Shown: positions 1 to 9,399, counted from the first letter of the stretch. The stretch is DNA of 64,000 nucleotides from Chachezhania sediminis (GCF_009765275.1 NZ_VOPH01000003.1:310001-374000); one strand, 5' to 3'. Notes: generated by a model not told the origin, from the letters alone. Made by a program: numbers and translations.

Positions 1-400
1 CCAGCTTGGCCGACCAGCCGAACCGCTTGATGGTCTGGGTGAACTGGGTCAGCGTGCCGCCGTAAAGGCGGGTCGATGCCACCACGTTCCGTCCCGGCGC
101 CATCAGCGGGAACAGCGCCATGATCTGGGCCGCGTGGCCGGACGAACAGCAGACCGCGCCGACGCCGCCTTCCAGCGTCGCGATGCGTTCCTGCAGCACC
201 GCAACCGTCGGGTTGGTCAGGCGGGAATAGATGAAGCCCACCTCCTGCAGGTTGAACAGCGCGGCCGCGTGATCGGCATCGCGGAAGACATAGGCCGTGG
301 TCTGGTAGATCGGCGTCTGCCGGGCTCCGGTCGCGGGGTCCGGCTGTGCGCCGGCATGGATCTGGAGCGTGTCGAAGCCGTAGCTGGGCGTGTCGCTCAT
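1..400 (-). CDS. metY: O-acetylhomoserine aminocarboxypropyltransferase (MetY), N-terminal part
   Basis: PLP enzyme of the Cys/Met metabolism family; it makes homocysteine (or methionine) from O-acetylhomoserine and a sulfur donor in the cytoplasm. Only the first 133 codons are in the window; the gene runs off the left edge. The ATG at 398-400, read on the minus strand, has a strong GAGGAGG box just upstream. Family marks seen are FDTLQIHAG near the N-terminus, TPIYQTTAYVF at about residue 29 and YSRLTNPTVAVLQERIA at about residue 58, typical of the MetY branch. The PLP lysine lies outside the window. O-succinylhomoserine sulfhydrylase is the less likely alternative. Confidence 0.88.
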   Translation of the reverse strand, partial: MSDTPSYGFDTLQIHAGAQPDPATGARQTPIYQTTAYVFRDADHAAALFNLQEVGFIYSRLTNPTVAVLQERIATLEGGVGAVCCSSGHAAQIMALFPLMAPGRNVVASTRLYGGTLTQFTQTIKRFGWSAKL

Positions 401-1014
401 GGGGACGGTCCTCCTCGGGTCTGATGGCGGCAGGGTTAAGGCTTTGGCGGGACCGCCGCAACAGGACCCGCAGCCCGGTTGCGGCGTTCCCGCGATGGCG
501 GGCCCATGTCTACCCCTGCCAATGGCAGGCAGGCCATAGGGTAATTCATGCGATGCGGGTCATGGAACAGGCTGCAGCGGCGTCGGAACATCATCAAGGG
601 CATCGCAGGTGTATTCGATGCCCTTGGCGTGAACGCGATCCGGGCCCGGGGTCGTACAGCCTGGTGATGGCAGGTCGCGCAGAGGAGAGATCAGGATCCT
701 CGGACGACGACCTGCGGAGGTCCGGATCCGGACGGCGATGCCATGACGGCGTTTTCCGCATTCCGACACCGATACGAAGGTTCCCGGGCCCCGGCTTGCC
801 AAGGCTCGAATGGCGATCCTCGCGCACCGGAGCCCATGCGAAGAGTCCCGGACGGAAACAGCCGGCCCACGAATCCCGGATGGCAGCCCCTGTACAGCGA
901 TGCGCGGGAAGGGAGACCCCGACCAAGAATCCCGAAGGACGCGTCCCAAGCCAACACCGGCGCGGGGTGGTTTCCCGGAAAAAGGCGGCGGTCGGCCCCG
1001 GAAGGGGGCTGCGC
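401..1014. other. Gene-free stretch between metY and the acyl-CoA carboxylase
   Basis: I find no convincing gene here. The open frames on both strands give Arg/Ser/Pro-rich proteins without recognisable domains and overlap each other. A hairpin CCTGCC-AAT-GGCAGG at 515-529 falls in the probable metY leader; I looked for a SAM-II-type core there and saw none. Between 781 and 979 the heptamer TCCCGGA or close variants recurs (846, 874, 930, 973), which may be only compositional. No terminator with a T-run is visible after the carboxylase stop at 1015. Confidence 0.5.
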
Positions 1015-4000
1015 CTACCAGGTGTCGATGAAGCGGTACTTCTTTCCCTCGCGTTTCGGCGGGGGTGGCAGGCCGCGCAGGCCGTTCGCGATCCAGCGGC
1101 GGGTATCGGCCGGGTCGATCACGTCGTCCAGCCCACCGCCCGCGGCCGAATTCACCGCGCGGGCCTTTTCATAGCTGTCGGCGACACGGGTCTCGAACTC
1201 GATCCGGCGTTCCTCAGGGTCCTCGATGGCCATCAGCACGTCGCGATAGCCCAGCTTGACCGCGCCTTCGATGTTCATCCCGGCGAATTCGGCGGTGGGC
1301 CAGGCCACGTTGATCAGCCCCACGCCCCCCGAACCGCCGCACATCGCCAGCACGCCCAGGCCATAGCCCTTGCGCACGACGACCGAAAACAGCGGCACGT
1401 CGATATTGGCGCCAGTCTGGAACATCCGCGCGGCATGGCGCACCAGCGCCGTCTGTTCGTGGTCGGGGCCGACCATGATCCCGGGGCAGTCCATCAGGGA
1501 CACGACGGGAATGTCGAAGGCATCGCACAGTTGCAGGAACCGCGCGCCCTTGTCCGACCCGTCCGAATCCAGCGCGCCGGCCAGATGGTGCGGGTTGTTG
1601 GCGATGATGCCCACGGGCCGCCCTTCGATCCGGGCGAAGGCGGTGATCACGCCGATGCCGAAATCCTTTCGGATCTCCAGCACCGACCCGGTATCGGCCA
1701 GGGTTTGGATGACCTGCCGCATGTCATAGAGGCGGGTGCGCTTTTCCGGCACGATATGGCGCAGAGGACGCTGGTCGGGCGCTTCCCACTCTGCCACCGG
1801 GCCCTGGAAATAGGACAGGTACTTCTTGGCGACCGCCACTGCCTCGTCCTCGTCCCGGACCAGGATGTCGACGACGCCGTTCGACACCTGCATCGACATC
1901 GGGCCGACCTCGTCCGGCGTATAGACGCCCAGGCCGCCGCCCTCGATCATCGCCGGTCCGCCCATGGCGATGGTCGACGCCTCGGTCGCGATGATCACGT
2001 CGCAGGCCGCAAGCAGGGCAGAGTTGCCGGCAAAGCAGTAGCCGTTGTTGATGCCCACCATGGGCACCAGCCCCGACAGCTTCGGCGCCATCGTGAAGGT
2101 CGGCACGTTGAAGCTTTCCGAAGGCCCATGCACGTCGTCGCCGGGCCGGCCGCCGCCGCCTTCGGAAAACAGGATCAGAGGCAGCTTGAACCGCACCGCC
2201 AGTTCGAAGATCCGGTCCTGCTTCTGGTGGTTGCGGCGCCCCTGGGTCCCCGCCAGCACGGTATAGTCATAGGCAACCACCGCCACGCGGGAGGCCGGAT
2301 CGCCGAAGGTGTCGGCGTTCACCGTGGCCGTGCCCACGATCACCCCGTCGGCCGGGGTGGTCCTGCGCAGCGTCTCGATATCCGCGCGCTTGTGGCGCGA
2401 GGCCACGACCAGCGGTTCGTATTCGTTGAAGGACCCGGGATCCAGCATCTGGTCCAGGACCTCGCGGATCATCTTGAAGCCGCGCTTGTGGCGCTTGTCG
2501 ACGGCCGCGGGGCGGTTTTCGTCCAGCGTGTAGGCGTGGCGGTCGATGACCTCCTGCAGGTCGGGGCGGATGTGATCGGGGTCGATTCCGGTCTCTTCCA
2601 CGGCGGTCCCGCCGTCGACCTCGGCCGGGTCCAGCCGCACGATGGCCCAGCCTTCGCGCACCACATCGCCCGGTTCCATGGTGATCTCGGCCACGATGCC
2701 GGGACGGTCGGCGGTCAGGATATGTTCCATCTTCATCGCCTCGACCACGGCGACGGGCCGGCCGGCGGCCACGGCATCGCCAAGCGCCACGTCGATCGAC
2801 ACGATCGTGCCCTGGATCGGCGCCGTCACCCCGATGCGGCCGTCATCGACGCGGGCTGCATCGACGGGGGCCGCGGCCTTCGCCATTGTGCGCGCCTGCG
2901 CCCCATGGGCAAAGACGGCAAGCGGATCCTTGGTGTCGACAGCGGCCCCGGCATGGCCGTCGCGGCTGCGTTTCGGCGCCGTTTCGGGGACCGATGCCAG
3001 CCGGGCGATCTGATCCTCGACCCATCGCGTGTGGGCGGTGCCGTCCAGCGCCTCCGGCGCGGTCACGATGTTCTTCAGGAAGCCCAGGTTGGTCGCCACG
3101 CCTTCCATCCGGAATTCGTCCAGCGCGCGGGCGCAGCGGACCATGGCCACTTCGTGGCTGGGTCCGTGGCAGATCACCTTGGCCAAGAGCGAGTCGTAGG
3201 CGGGCGAGGTGGTGTACCCGGCATAGCCGAACCCGTCGACGCGCACGCCCGGGCCGCCGGGCGGTTCATAGACCGACAGCGTGCCGCCGCCGGGCCGGAC
3301 ACTGCCGTCCGTCCCGATCCGTTCCATGTTCACCCGCGCCTGCACGGCCGCGCCGCGGGGCCGGGCAAGGCTTTCGTCCAGCCCGATCTGATCCAGCATA
3401 TCCCCCGCCGCCAGCCGGATCTGCGTGGCGACCAGATCGACGCCCGTCACCTCCTCGGTCACGGTGTGCTCGACCTGAAGGCGGGCGTTGGCCTCGATGA
3501 AGACGAAGGGATCGGGGGCGGTGCCGGTGGCATCCAGCAGGAATTCGAAGGTGCCAAGGCCGCGATAGCCGACACTACCCGCCAGCCGCATCGCGGCCTC
3601 GCAGATCGCATCGCGCAAGGCGGGGTCCAGCGACGGGGCAGGGGCCAGTTCGACGACCTTCTGGAACCGCCGCTGCAGGCTGCATTCGCGTTCGCCCAGG
3701 TGCAGGATGTTCCCCGCATCGTCGCCCAGGATCTGGACCTCGATATGGCGCGCGCGTTCCAGGAACGCCTCGACATAGAGATCGCCGGACCCGAAGGCGG
3801 CCCTGGCCTCCGACGACGCCCGTTCGTGCAGGGCCGCCATGTCGTCGCCCGGGCGCACCACGCGCGCGCCGCGACCGCCGCCGCCGGCGACGGCCTTCAG
3901 CATCACGGTAACGCCATCGCCCAGCGAAGCCTGGAACTCTGCCGCTTCCGCGGCCGTGACCGGACGGTCGATTCCGCGGGTGACCGGCACGCCGGCGGCC

Positions 4001-4371
4001 ATCGCCGCGGCCCGCGCGCGGGCCTTGTCGCCGAAGAGGTCAAGATGGTCGGGCGACGGCCCGATGAAGGTCAGCCCCGCATCGGCACAGGCGCGCGCGA
4101 AATCGCCCTGTTCCGACAGGAAACCGTACCCGGGATGAATGGCATCGCAACCAGAGGAAATCGCCGCCGAGGTCAGGGCGGCAGCATCGAGATATGCTGC
4201 CGCCCCGCGCCCTGGCAGGGCTCGGGCATCGGTGCCCGCCCGCGCATGTAGACTGTCGGCGTCGTCCAAGGAGTGGACCGTTACGGCCTTCAGTCCCAGT
4301 TCGCGTACCGCCCGAGCTATGCGTATTGCAATTTCCCCGCGGTTGGCGATCAGGACTGCCGTCAGCGCCAT
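1015..4371 (-). CDS. Single-chain biotin-dependent acyl-CoA carboxylase (BC-BCCP-CT)
   Basis: A 1118-residue protein holding all parts of a biotin-dependent carboxylase. The biotin carboxylase half starts at IANRGEIAIRIARAV and carries the glycine-rich ATP-grasp loop GGGGRGARVV (about residue 162) and EANARLQVEHTVTEE (about 292). A biotinyl domain has EAMKMEH with the biotin lysine near 547. The carboxyltransferase half (about 610-1118) has SEGGGGRPGDD and GPAMIEGGGLGVYTPDEVGP. Size and layout match the single-chain long-chain acyl-CoA carboxylases described from mycobacteria and related proteins; the real substrate (acetyl-, propionyl- or longer acyl-CoA) cannot be told. The start at 4371 follows GGGGAGGTGCGC; an upstream in-frame ATG at 4431 lies upstream of the likely promoter. 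It stands alone, divergent from a second carboxylase operon. Confidence 0.87.
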   Translation of the reverse strand: MALTAVLIANRGEIAIRIARAVRELGLKAVTVHSLDDADSLHARAGTDARALPGRGAAAYLDAAALTSAAISSGCDAIHPGYGFLSEQGDFARACADAGLTFIGPSPDHLDLFGDKARARAAAMAAGVPVTRGIDRPVTAAEAAEFQASLGDGVTVMLKAVAGGGGRGARVVRPGDDMAALHERASSEARAAFGSGDLYVEAFLERARHIEVQILGDDAGNILHLGERECSLQRRFQKVVELAPAPSLDPALRDAICEAAMRLAGSVGYRGLGTFEFLLDATGTAPDPFVFIEANARLQVEHTVTEEVTGVDLVATQIRLAAGDMLDQIGLDESLARPRGAAVQARVNMERIGTDGSVRPGGGTLSVYEPPGGPGVRVDGFGYAGYTTSPAYDSLLAKVICHGPSHEVAMVRCARALDEFRMEGVATNLGFLKNIVTAPEALDGTAHTRWVEDQIARLASVPETAPKRSRDGHAGAAVDTKDPLAVFAHGAQARTMAKAAAPVDAARVDDGRIGVTAPIQGTIVSIDVALGDAVAAGRPVAVVEAMKMEHILTADRPGIVAEITMEPGDVVREGWAIVRLDPAEVDGGTAVEETGIDPDHIRPDLQEVIDRHAYTLDENRPAAVDKRHKRGFKMIREVLDQMLDPGSFNEYEPLVVASRHKRADIETLRRTTPADGVIVGTATVNADTFGDPASRVAVVAYDYTVLAGTQGRRNHQKQDRIFELAVRFKLPLILFSEGGGGRPGDDVHGPSESFNVPTFTMAPKLSGLVPMVGINNGYCFAGNSALLAACDVIIATEASTIAMGGPAMIEGGGLGVYTPDEVGPMSMQVSNGVVDILVRDEDEAVAVAKKYLSYFQGPVAEWEAPDQRPLRHIVPEKRTRLYDMRQVIQTLADTGSVLEIRKDFGIGVITAFARIEGRPVGIIANNPHHLAGALDSDGSDKGARFLQLCDAFDIPVVSLMDCPGIMVGPDHEQTALVRHAARMFQTGANIDVPLFSVVVRKGYGLGVLAMCGGSGGVGLINVAWPTAEFAGMNIEGAVKLGYRDVLMAIEDPEERRIEFETRVADSYEKARAVNSAAGGGLDDVIDPADTRRWIANGLRGLPPPPKREGKKYRFIDTW

Positions 4372-4398
4372 GCGCACCTCCCCTTCCTCCGAGAGTGG

Positions 4399-4427
4399 AA
4401 TAGATCGTCGCAGTAATCTTGTGTCAA
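4399..4427 (-). promoter_or_regulatory. Sigma-70-type promoter of the acyl-CoA carboxylase
   Basis: Read on the minus strand: a perfect -35 TTGACA (4427-4422), 17 bases, then -10 TCTATT (4404-4399). Transcription would start near 4392, leaving a leader of about 20 bases that contains the GGGGAGG ribosome site. This placement supports the start at 4371. Confidence 0.6.
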
Positions 4428-4555
4428 GCACTCTGGCACCATGTATTGACGGTTGGCTCCCCCGATCCGGACCCTGTTAGCGCTCGCATATCCGCGGGCG
4501 GATGGCACCCGGGGGATCGGTTGACAGCACCCCGGCGGTCGGCCTTCATGGGCGC

Positions 4556-6103
4556 ATGAGCTGGAGAGAGGAAGCCGACAGGATCCGCGCCCGAAGGGAA
4601 GCGGCCACCGCGCAGGGCGGACCTGAAGGCGTTGAGAAGCAACATCAAAAGGGCCGCCTGACGATCCGGGAACGGATCGACGCGGTGCTGGATCCCGGGT
4701 CCTTCGACGAGGTCGGGCGCACCGCCGGCGATGCCGAGGTCGGAGCGAACGAAGAGCTGTTGTCCTTCGATCCGGCGAACTTCGTCCTGGGCTTCGGCAC
4801 GGTCGGCGGCCGGCCGGTGGTGGTCGGGGGCGAAGATTTCACCCTGCGTGGGGGCTCCCCCACGCTGGCGGGGCTTCGCAAGAGCGTCTATGCCGAGTCG
4901 CTGGCGCTGGAGAGCCGGATACCGCTGATCCGCCTGCACGAAGGGTCGGGCGGGTCGGTCGGCACGCCGAAGCGTCCCACGCCGCCATCGGCCGTCTTCG
5001 ACGCGCCGCGGTTCCGCTCGGTGGCCGAAACGCTGGCGGCGGTTCCTGTGGCCTCTGCCGCGCTGGGCGCCGTGGCGGGATTGCCGGCGGCACGGCTGGT
5101 CAGTTCGCATTTTTCGGTCATGTCGAAAAGCACGGCGCAGATCCTTGTCGCCGGCCCGGCGGTGGTTCAGCGCGCGATGGGCGAAAACCTGTCCAAGGAG
5201 GATCTGGGCGGCGCGCAGGTCCACGCGAAGAACGGCACCGTCGACAACGCAGCCGAGGACGAGGCGGGCTGTTTCGCCGATATCCGCACCTTTCTGGGCT
5301 ACCTGCCGTCGAATGTCTGGGAACTGCCGCCCGTTCAGCCCTGCGACGATCCCCTCGACCGGGCCGACGACGCGTTGGTCGACATCGTGCCCCGCGAACG
5401 CCGCCGCGCCTTCGACATGCGCCGGCTGATCGGCCACGTTGTCGACCAGGGCTCGTTCTTCGAGATGGGGCGCGGCTATGGCCGGTCGCAGATCACCGGG
5501 CTGGCGCGTCTGGATGGCCGGCCCGTCGGCCTCTGGGCCAATGACGGGCGCTTCCTGGCGGGGTCGATGACCGCCGACGGTGCCCAGAAGGCCCGCCGCT
5601 TCCTGGAACTGTGCGAAACCTTCCACTTACCCGTCGTCAGTCTGATCGACGAACCCGGTTTCTGGATCGGCAGTCAGGCCGAGAAGGAGGCGACGATCCG
5701 CCATGGATCGAATGTCGTTCTGACTGCGGCGATGATGTCGGTGCCCTGGGCTTCTGTCATGATCCGCCGGTCCTTCGGCGTGGCGCAGGCGGCGCATTAC
5801 GGCCCCGGCGGCTATGTGCTGGCCTGGCCCTCTGCCGAAACCGGGCCGCTGCCGGTCGAGGGGGGCGTGGCCATCGCCTACCGGCGCGAGATCGAGGCGG
5901 CGCCCGACCCCGAGGCGCGCCGCCGCGAACTGGAAGAGCAGATGGCCGCGAAGCAGAGCCCCTTTCCCAGGGCCGAGGCCTTTGCCATCCACGACCTGAT
6001 CGACCCGCGCGAGACGCGGCCGATGCTGTGTCGCTGGCTGGCCCGTCAGGGTCCGAAACTGGCGACCCTGCTGGGCCCGCCGCGCTTCCTGCCGCGGCCC
6101 TGA
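4556..6103 (+). CDS. Acyl-CoA carboxylase carboxyltransferase subunit (AccD/PccB-like)
   Basis: A 515-residue carboxyltransferase of the propionyl-CoA carboxylase beta / AccD family, which moves the carboxyl group from biotin to an acyl-CoA. Seen: RERIDAVLDPGSFDE near residue 45, GRPVVVGGEDFTLRGGSPT, the oxyanion-type glycine stretch HEGSGGSVGTPKRP, and in the second half SLIDEPGFWIGSQAEKEATI. Start chosen at 4556 (MSWREEADR), where family similarity begins; an ATG at 4502 is also open and no good ribosome site marks either, so the start is uncertain. It is followed 59 bases later by a biotinyl-domain gene; together they lack only a biotin carboxylase. Confidence 0.85.
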   Translation: MSWREEADRIRARREAATAQGGPEGVEKQHQKGRLTIRERIDAVLDPGSFDEVGRTAGDAEVGANEELLSFDPANFVLGFGTVGGRPVVVGGEDFTLRGGSPTLAGLRKSVYAESLALESRIPLIRLHEGSGGSVGTPKRPTPPSAVFDAPRFRSVAETLAAVPVASAALGAVAGLPAARLVSSHFSVMSKSTAQILVAGPAVVQRAMGENLSKEDLGGAQVHAKNGTVDNAAEDEAGCFADIRTFLGYLPSNVWELPPVQPCDDPLDRADDALVDIVPRERRRAFDMRRLIGHVVDQGSFFEMGRGYGRSQITGLARLDGRPVGLWANDGRFLAGSMTADGAQKARRFLELCETFHLPVVSLIDEPGFWIGSQAEKEATIRHGSNVVLTAAMMSVPWASVMIRRSFGVAQAAHYGPGGYVLAWPSAETGPLPVEGGVAIAYRREIEAAPDPEARRRELEEQMAAKQSPFPRAEAFAIHDLIDPRETRPMLCRWLARQGPKLATLLGPPRFLPRP

Positions 6104-6138
6104 TCTGGGTCGAATGGCCCACTGAAGGCCCGAAACCA

Positions 6139-6150
6139 TTTTGTACAAAA
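6139..6150. promoter_or_regulatory. Perfect 12-base palindrome TTTTGTACAAAA before the biotinyl gene
   Basis: TTTTGTACAAAA lies in the spacer between the carboxyltransferase stop and the biotinyl-protein ATG at 6163. An AT-only palindrome stands out in this GC-rich DNA. Its form (TTGT-ACAA) is that of many GntR-family half-sites. The same core recurs twice inside the permease gene at 15596-15638. Function is inferred, not shown. Confidence 0.35.
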
Positions 6151-6162
6151 CGGACTCTGACC

Positions 6163-6378
6163 ATGGCGACGAAAGTACAAACCGAAACAGGCGGCGCGAT
6201 TTGGAAGTGTTTCGTCCGCAACGGGCAGGCCGTGGCGGCGGGCGAAGAGCTCTTCATCATGGAAGTGATGAAGATGGAGGTGCCCTATGAAGCGCCGGTC
6301 GCGGGCATCGTCACGGACCTGTCGATCGCGGAAGGCGACGTTGTGCCAGAGGATCACGTGGCCCTGGTCCTGACCTGA
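6163..6378 (+). CDS. Stand-alone biotin attachment (biotinyl/BCCP) protein, 71 aa
   Basis: A small biotin carboxyl carrier protein consisting of little more than the biotinyl domain (hammerhead fold). The attachment motif EVMKMEVP is present with the biotin lysine near residue 33, along with GGAIWKCFVRNGQ before and APVAGIVTDLSIAEGD after it. It presumably carries CO2 as carboxybiotin for the carboxyltransferase encoded just upstream. A biotin carboxylase is absent from this operon; the nearest one is the N-terminal half of the divergent single-chain enzyme. Length (71) is typical for free-standing biotinyl domain proteins. The start ATG follows GGACTCTGACC, a weak ribosome site. Confidence 0.85.
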   Translation: MATKVQTETGGAIWKCFVRNGQAVAAGEELFIMEVMKMEVPYEAPVAGIVTDLSIAEGDVVPEDHVALVLT

Positions 6379-6460
6379 CCCAGTACCATTTGCCGCACCC
6401 GAAGGCGGGGCGCGGTCGCGCCCGGCATGCGCCGGGGTCTGGCGATGTGTTAACGGGTCG

Positions 6461-6553
6461 TTGACATTCAATGCGTGACGGGTGCATGAAAATTTGCCGG
6501 GATAGCGGCGGGGATTTACAAAATGCTGCGCTGTGGCGAAAAGTCTTTACAAA
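6461..6553 (+). promoter_or_regulatory. Upstream control region of acs with two TTTACAAA boxes
   Basis: The 302-base gap before acs becomes AT-rich from about 6460. TTGACA at 6461-6466 is a good -35 box, with only a poor -10 (CATGAA, 6485-6490). Two exact TTTACAAA boxes lie at 6515-6522 and 6546-6553, 31 bases apart (about three helical turns, same face). They differ by one base from the TTTGCAAA half-sites known for RamB/PccR-type short-chain acyl-CoA regulators of alphaproteobacteria; that link is inference. CCCGGC-ATGC-GCCGGG near 6421-6436 may terminate the upstream operon. Confidence 0.4.
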
Positions 6554-6680
6554 CAAATCGTTTTATTCCCGCATCTTATTCCAAAATTTTCCGTTGTCGT
6601 TAAGATGCCGGTCAAGCCGCGTAGATGGGTGAGAGGGCCGGACACGCGACGGGGGACAGCATCAATGGGAGGAGCCTGAG

Positions 6681-8633
6681 ATGACCAGCGAAGCTGCAAG
6701 CTATCCGCCTTCGGCCGAGTTCACGGCACAAGCACATGTGAACGCGGCCAAGTACAAGGCCATGTACGATGCCTCGATTTCCGACCCGGAGGCGTTCTGG
6801 TCCGAACATGCCAAGCGCATCGAGTGGACCAAGCCCTTCACTCAGGTGAAGGATGTCAGCTTCGCCCCGGGCGATATCCGGATCAACTGGTTCGCCGACG
6901 GCGAACTGAACGTGTCCGCCAACTGCATCGACCGTCACCTGGCCACCCGCGGCGACCAGACGGCGATCATCTGGGAACCTGACGATCCCAAGGACCCGGC
7001 CAGGCACATCACCTATTCCGACCTGCACAAATCGGTCTGCCGCATGGCCAACGTGCTGGAAAAGCTGGGTGTTCGCAAAGGCGACCGGGTCGTCATCTAC
7101 CTGCCGATGATCCCCGAGGCCGCCTATGCCATGCTGGCCTGCGCCCGGATCGGCGCCATCCATTCGGTGGTCTTCGCCGGCTTCTCTCCCGATGCGCTGT
7201 CGGCCCGGATCAACGGCTGCGACGCCAAGGTCGTGATCACGTCCGACTATGCCCCCCGCGGCGGCCGGGCGACGCCGCTGAAGTCGAACACCGACGCGGC
7301 GCTGCTGCACACCAAGGACACGGTCAAGTGCCTGATGGTGCGCCGCACCGGTGGCCAGACCACCTGGATCGCCGACCGCGACTATGACTACAACGAGATG
7401 ATCGAGGACGTCGCCGACTATTGCGAACCGGTGTCGGTGAATGCCGAGGATCCGCTGTTCATCCTCTATACCTCCGGGTCGACCGGCCAGCCCAAGGGCG
7501 TGGTGCACAGCTCCGGCGGCTACCTCGTCTATGCCGCGCTGACGCACGAGATCACGTTCGATTACCACGACGGCGACATCTTCTGGTGCACGGCGGATGT
7601 GGGCTGGGTCACGGGCCACAGCTACATCGTCTATGGCCCCCTGGCCAATGGCGCCACCACGCTGATGTTCGAAGGCGTGCCCACCTGGCCCGATGCCAGC
7701 CGCTTCTGGCAGGTCTGCGAGAAGCACAAGGTCAACCAGTTCTACACCGCGCCGACCGCGATCCGCGCGCTGATGGGGCAGGGCCGGGGCTTCGTGGAAA
7801 ACTGCGATCTGTCTTCGCTGAAGCTGCTGGGCACGGTGGGCGAACCCATCAACCCCGAAGCCTGGGCCTGGTACAACGATGTCGTGGGCAAGGGCAAATG
7901 TCCCATCGTGGACACCTGGTGGCAGACGGAAACCGGCGGTCACATGATGACGCCGCTGCCTGGCGCCCACGCCGCCAAGCCCGGCGCGGCCATGCGCCCG
8001 TTCTTCGGCGTGCAGCCGGTGGTTCTGGATCCCACCTCGGGCGAGGAAATCCACCATTCGCCGACCGAGGGCGTGCTGGCGATCAAGGACAGCTGGCCCG
8101 GCCAGATGCGCACCGTCTGGGGCGATCACGAACGGTTCGAAAAGACCTATTTCTCGGACTACAAGAACTACTATTTCTCCGGCGACGGCTGCAAACGCGA
8201 TGCCGACGGCGATTACTGGATCACCGGCCGCGTCGACGACGTGATCAACGTGTCGGGCCACCGCATGGGCACGGCAGAGGTCGAAAGTGCCCTAGTGGCC
8301 CACGCCCAGGTGGCCGAAGCGGCCGTGGTGGGTTACCCGCACGAGATCAAGGGCCAGGGCATCTACTGCTATGTCACGCTGATGAACGGGGTCGAACCGT
8401 CGGACGACCTGCGCAAGGAACTGCGCAACTGGGTGCGGACCGAAATCGGCCCGATCGCCAGCCCGGACGTCATCCAGTGGGCCCCGGGCCTGCCCAAGAC
8501 CCGGTCTGGCAAGATCATGCGCCGCATCCTGCGGAAGATCGCCGAAAACGACTTTGGCGCCCTGGGCGACACGTCGACCCTTGCAGAGCCGGCCGTCGTG
8601 GACGATCTGATTGCCAACCGCCCGCAAACCTGA
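6681..8633 (+). CDS. acs: Acetyl-CoA synthetase (AMP-forming)
   Basis: A full-length 650-residue acetate-CoA ligase: acetate + ATP + CoA to acetyl-CoA + AMP + PPi, feeding acetate into the TCA or ethylmalonyl-CoA routes. Core motifs seen are [15 protein letters not shown] (ATP loop, about residue 260), the substrate-pocket segment WWQTETGGH (about 413) and near the C-terminus [11 protein letters not shown], whose lysine is the site of reversible acetylation in this family. Starts at ATG 6681 behind GGGAGGAGCCTGAG. adk follows after 30 bases, so the two may be co-transcribed. The long AT-rich upstream region suggests regulated expression. Confidence 0.95.
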   Translation: MTSEAASYPPSAEFTAQAHVNAAKYKAMYDASISDPEAFWSEHAKRIEWTKPFTQVKDVSFAPGDIRINWFADGELNVSANCIDRHLATRGDQTAIIWEPDDPKDPARHITYSDLHKSVCRMANVLEKLGVRKGDRVVIYLPMIPEAAYAMLACARIGAIHSVVFAGFSPDALSARINGCDAKVVITSDYAPRGGRATPLKSNTDAALLHTKDTVKCLMVRRTGGQTTWIADRDYDYNEMIEDVADYCEPVSVNAEDPLFILYTSGSTGQPKGVVHSSGGYLVYAALTHEITFDYHDGDIFWCTADVGWVTGHSYIVYGPLANGATTLMFEGVPTWPDASRFWQVCEKHKVNQFYTAPTAIRALMGQGRGFVENCDLSSLKLLGTVGEPINPEAWAWYNDVVGKGKCPIVDTWWQTETGGHMMTPLPGAHAAKPGAAMRPFFGVQPVVLDPTSGEEIHHSPTEGVLAIKDSWPGQMRTVWGDHERFEKTYFSDYKNYYFSGDGCKRDADGDYWITGRVDDVINVSGHRMGTAEVESALVAHAQVAEAAVVGYPHEIKGQGIYCYVTLMNGVEPSDDLRKELRNWVRTEIGPIASPDVIQWAPGLPKTRSGKIMRRILRKIAENDFGALGDTSTLAEPAVVDDLIANRPQT

Positions 8634-8663
8634 GCCCCGGGCCAAGCCAGAGGAGGACATGAC

Positions 8664-9350
8664 ATGGATGGAAGCAGCCAGGTGACCGCCCCCGCCGTAC
8701 TGATCCTGCTGGGGCCGCCGGGCGCCGGCAAGGGAACCCAGGCCCGCAAGCTGACCGAGGCCTTCGGTCTGGTGCAACTGTCGACCGGGGATCTCCTGCG
8801 CGCCGCCGTGGCCGAAGGGACCGAGGCCGGCCGCGCCGCCGAGGCCGTGATGAAGGCCGGCGGCCTTGTCTCGGACGAGATCGTGATCGCGATCCTGCGC
8901 GACCGCATGGCCGAACCGGATTGCGCCGCCGGCGTGATCCTCGACGGCTTCCCGCGCACCACGGTACAGGCCCGGGCGCTGGACGGTCTTCTGGCCGAAA
9001 CCGGCCAGAGCATCGCCGCCGTGCTCAGCATGGAAGTCGACGATGCCGCCATGGTCGACCGTGTCTCGGGCCGCTATACCTGTGCGAAATGCGGTGAAGG
9101 CTATCACGACAGCTTCAAGCAGCCGAAGGCGGAAGGCGTCTGTGACAGTTGCGGCAGCACCGAATTCAAGCGCCGTGCCGACGACAATGCCACAGCCGTG
9201 GCCAGCCGGCTGAAAGCCTACCATGCCGAAACCGCGCCCCTGATCGCCTATTACCAGGACCGCGACGTCCTGGCCCCGGTCGATGCCATGGCCGGGATCG
9301 ACGATGTCTCGGGCGAAATCGCGGGTATCGTTCGCCAGGTCATCGCCTGA
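8664..9350 (+). CDS. adk: Adenylate kinase with zinc-type LID
   Basis: ATP + AMP to 2 ADP. The 228 residues contain the P-loop GPPGAGKGTQ, LSTGDLLRAA of the AMP site and ILDGFPRT. The LID carries four cysteines, CAKC and CDSC, the pattern of zinc- or iron-binding long-form adenylate kinases. It has about ten extra N-terminal residues compared with typical enzymes. ATG 8664 is preceded by AGAGGAGGACATGAC. Position directly after acs makes metabolic sense, since acetyl-CoA synthetase releases AMP and adenylate kinase recycles it; a second adk may exist elsewhere in the genome with the ribosomal genes, which cannot be checked here. Confidence 0.93.
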   Translation: MDGSSQVTAPAVLILLGPPGAGKGTQARKLTEAFGLVQLSTGDLLRAAVAEGTEAGRAAEAVMKAGGLVSDEIVIAILRDRMAEPDCAAGVILDGFPRTTVQARALDGLLAETGQSIAAVLSMEVDDAAMVDRVSGRYTCAKCGEGYHDSFKQPKAEGVCDSCGSTEFKRRADDNATAVASRLKAYHAETAPLIAYYQDRDVLAPVDAMAGIDDVSGEIAGIVRQVIA

Positions 9351-9358
9351 CGCGTTCC

Positions 9359-9384
9359 CCGCGGCCCGAAAATCCGGGCCGCGG
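9359..9384 (+). terminator. Strong hairpin directly after adk
   Basis: A perfect 10-base stem CCGCGGCCCG (9359-9368) with CGGGCCGCGG (9375-9384) and loop AAAATC, starting nine bases after the adk stop. No T-run follows, so it is a terminator-like or 3'-end-stabilising hairpin, not a canonical intrinsic terminator. Confidence 0.55.
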
Positions 9385-9399
9385 ACCCCACCCGAACAA

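Noticed and set aside
401-560. Possible SAM-II or SAM/SAH riboswitch in the metY leader
   Set aside because: Only a simple CCTGCC/GGCAGG hairpin is present; the conserved cores of these riboswitches were not found.
346-4251. A 1301-codon open frame on the plus strand opposite the acyl-CoA carboxylase
   Set aside because: It is the antisense shadow of a gene with clear BC, biotinyl and CT motifs; the product is His/Arg/Gly-rich with no domain.
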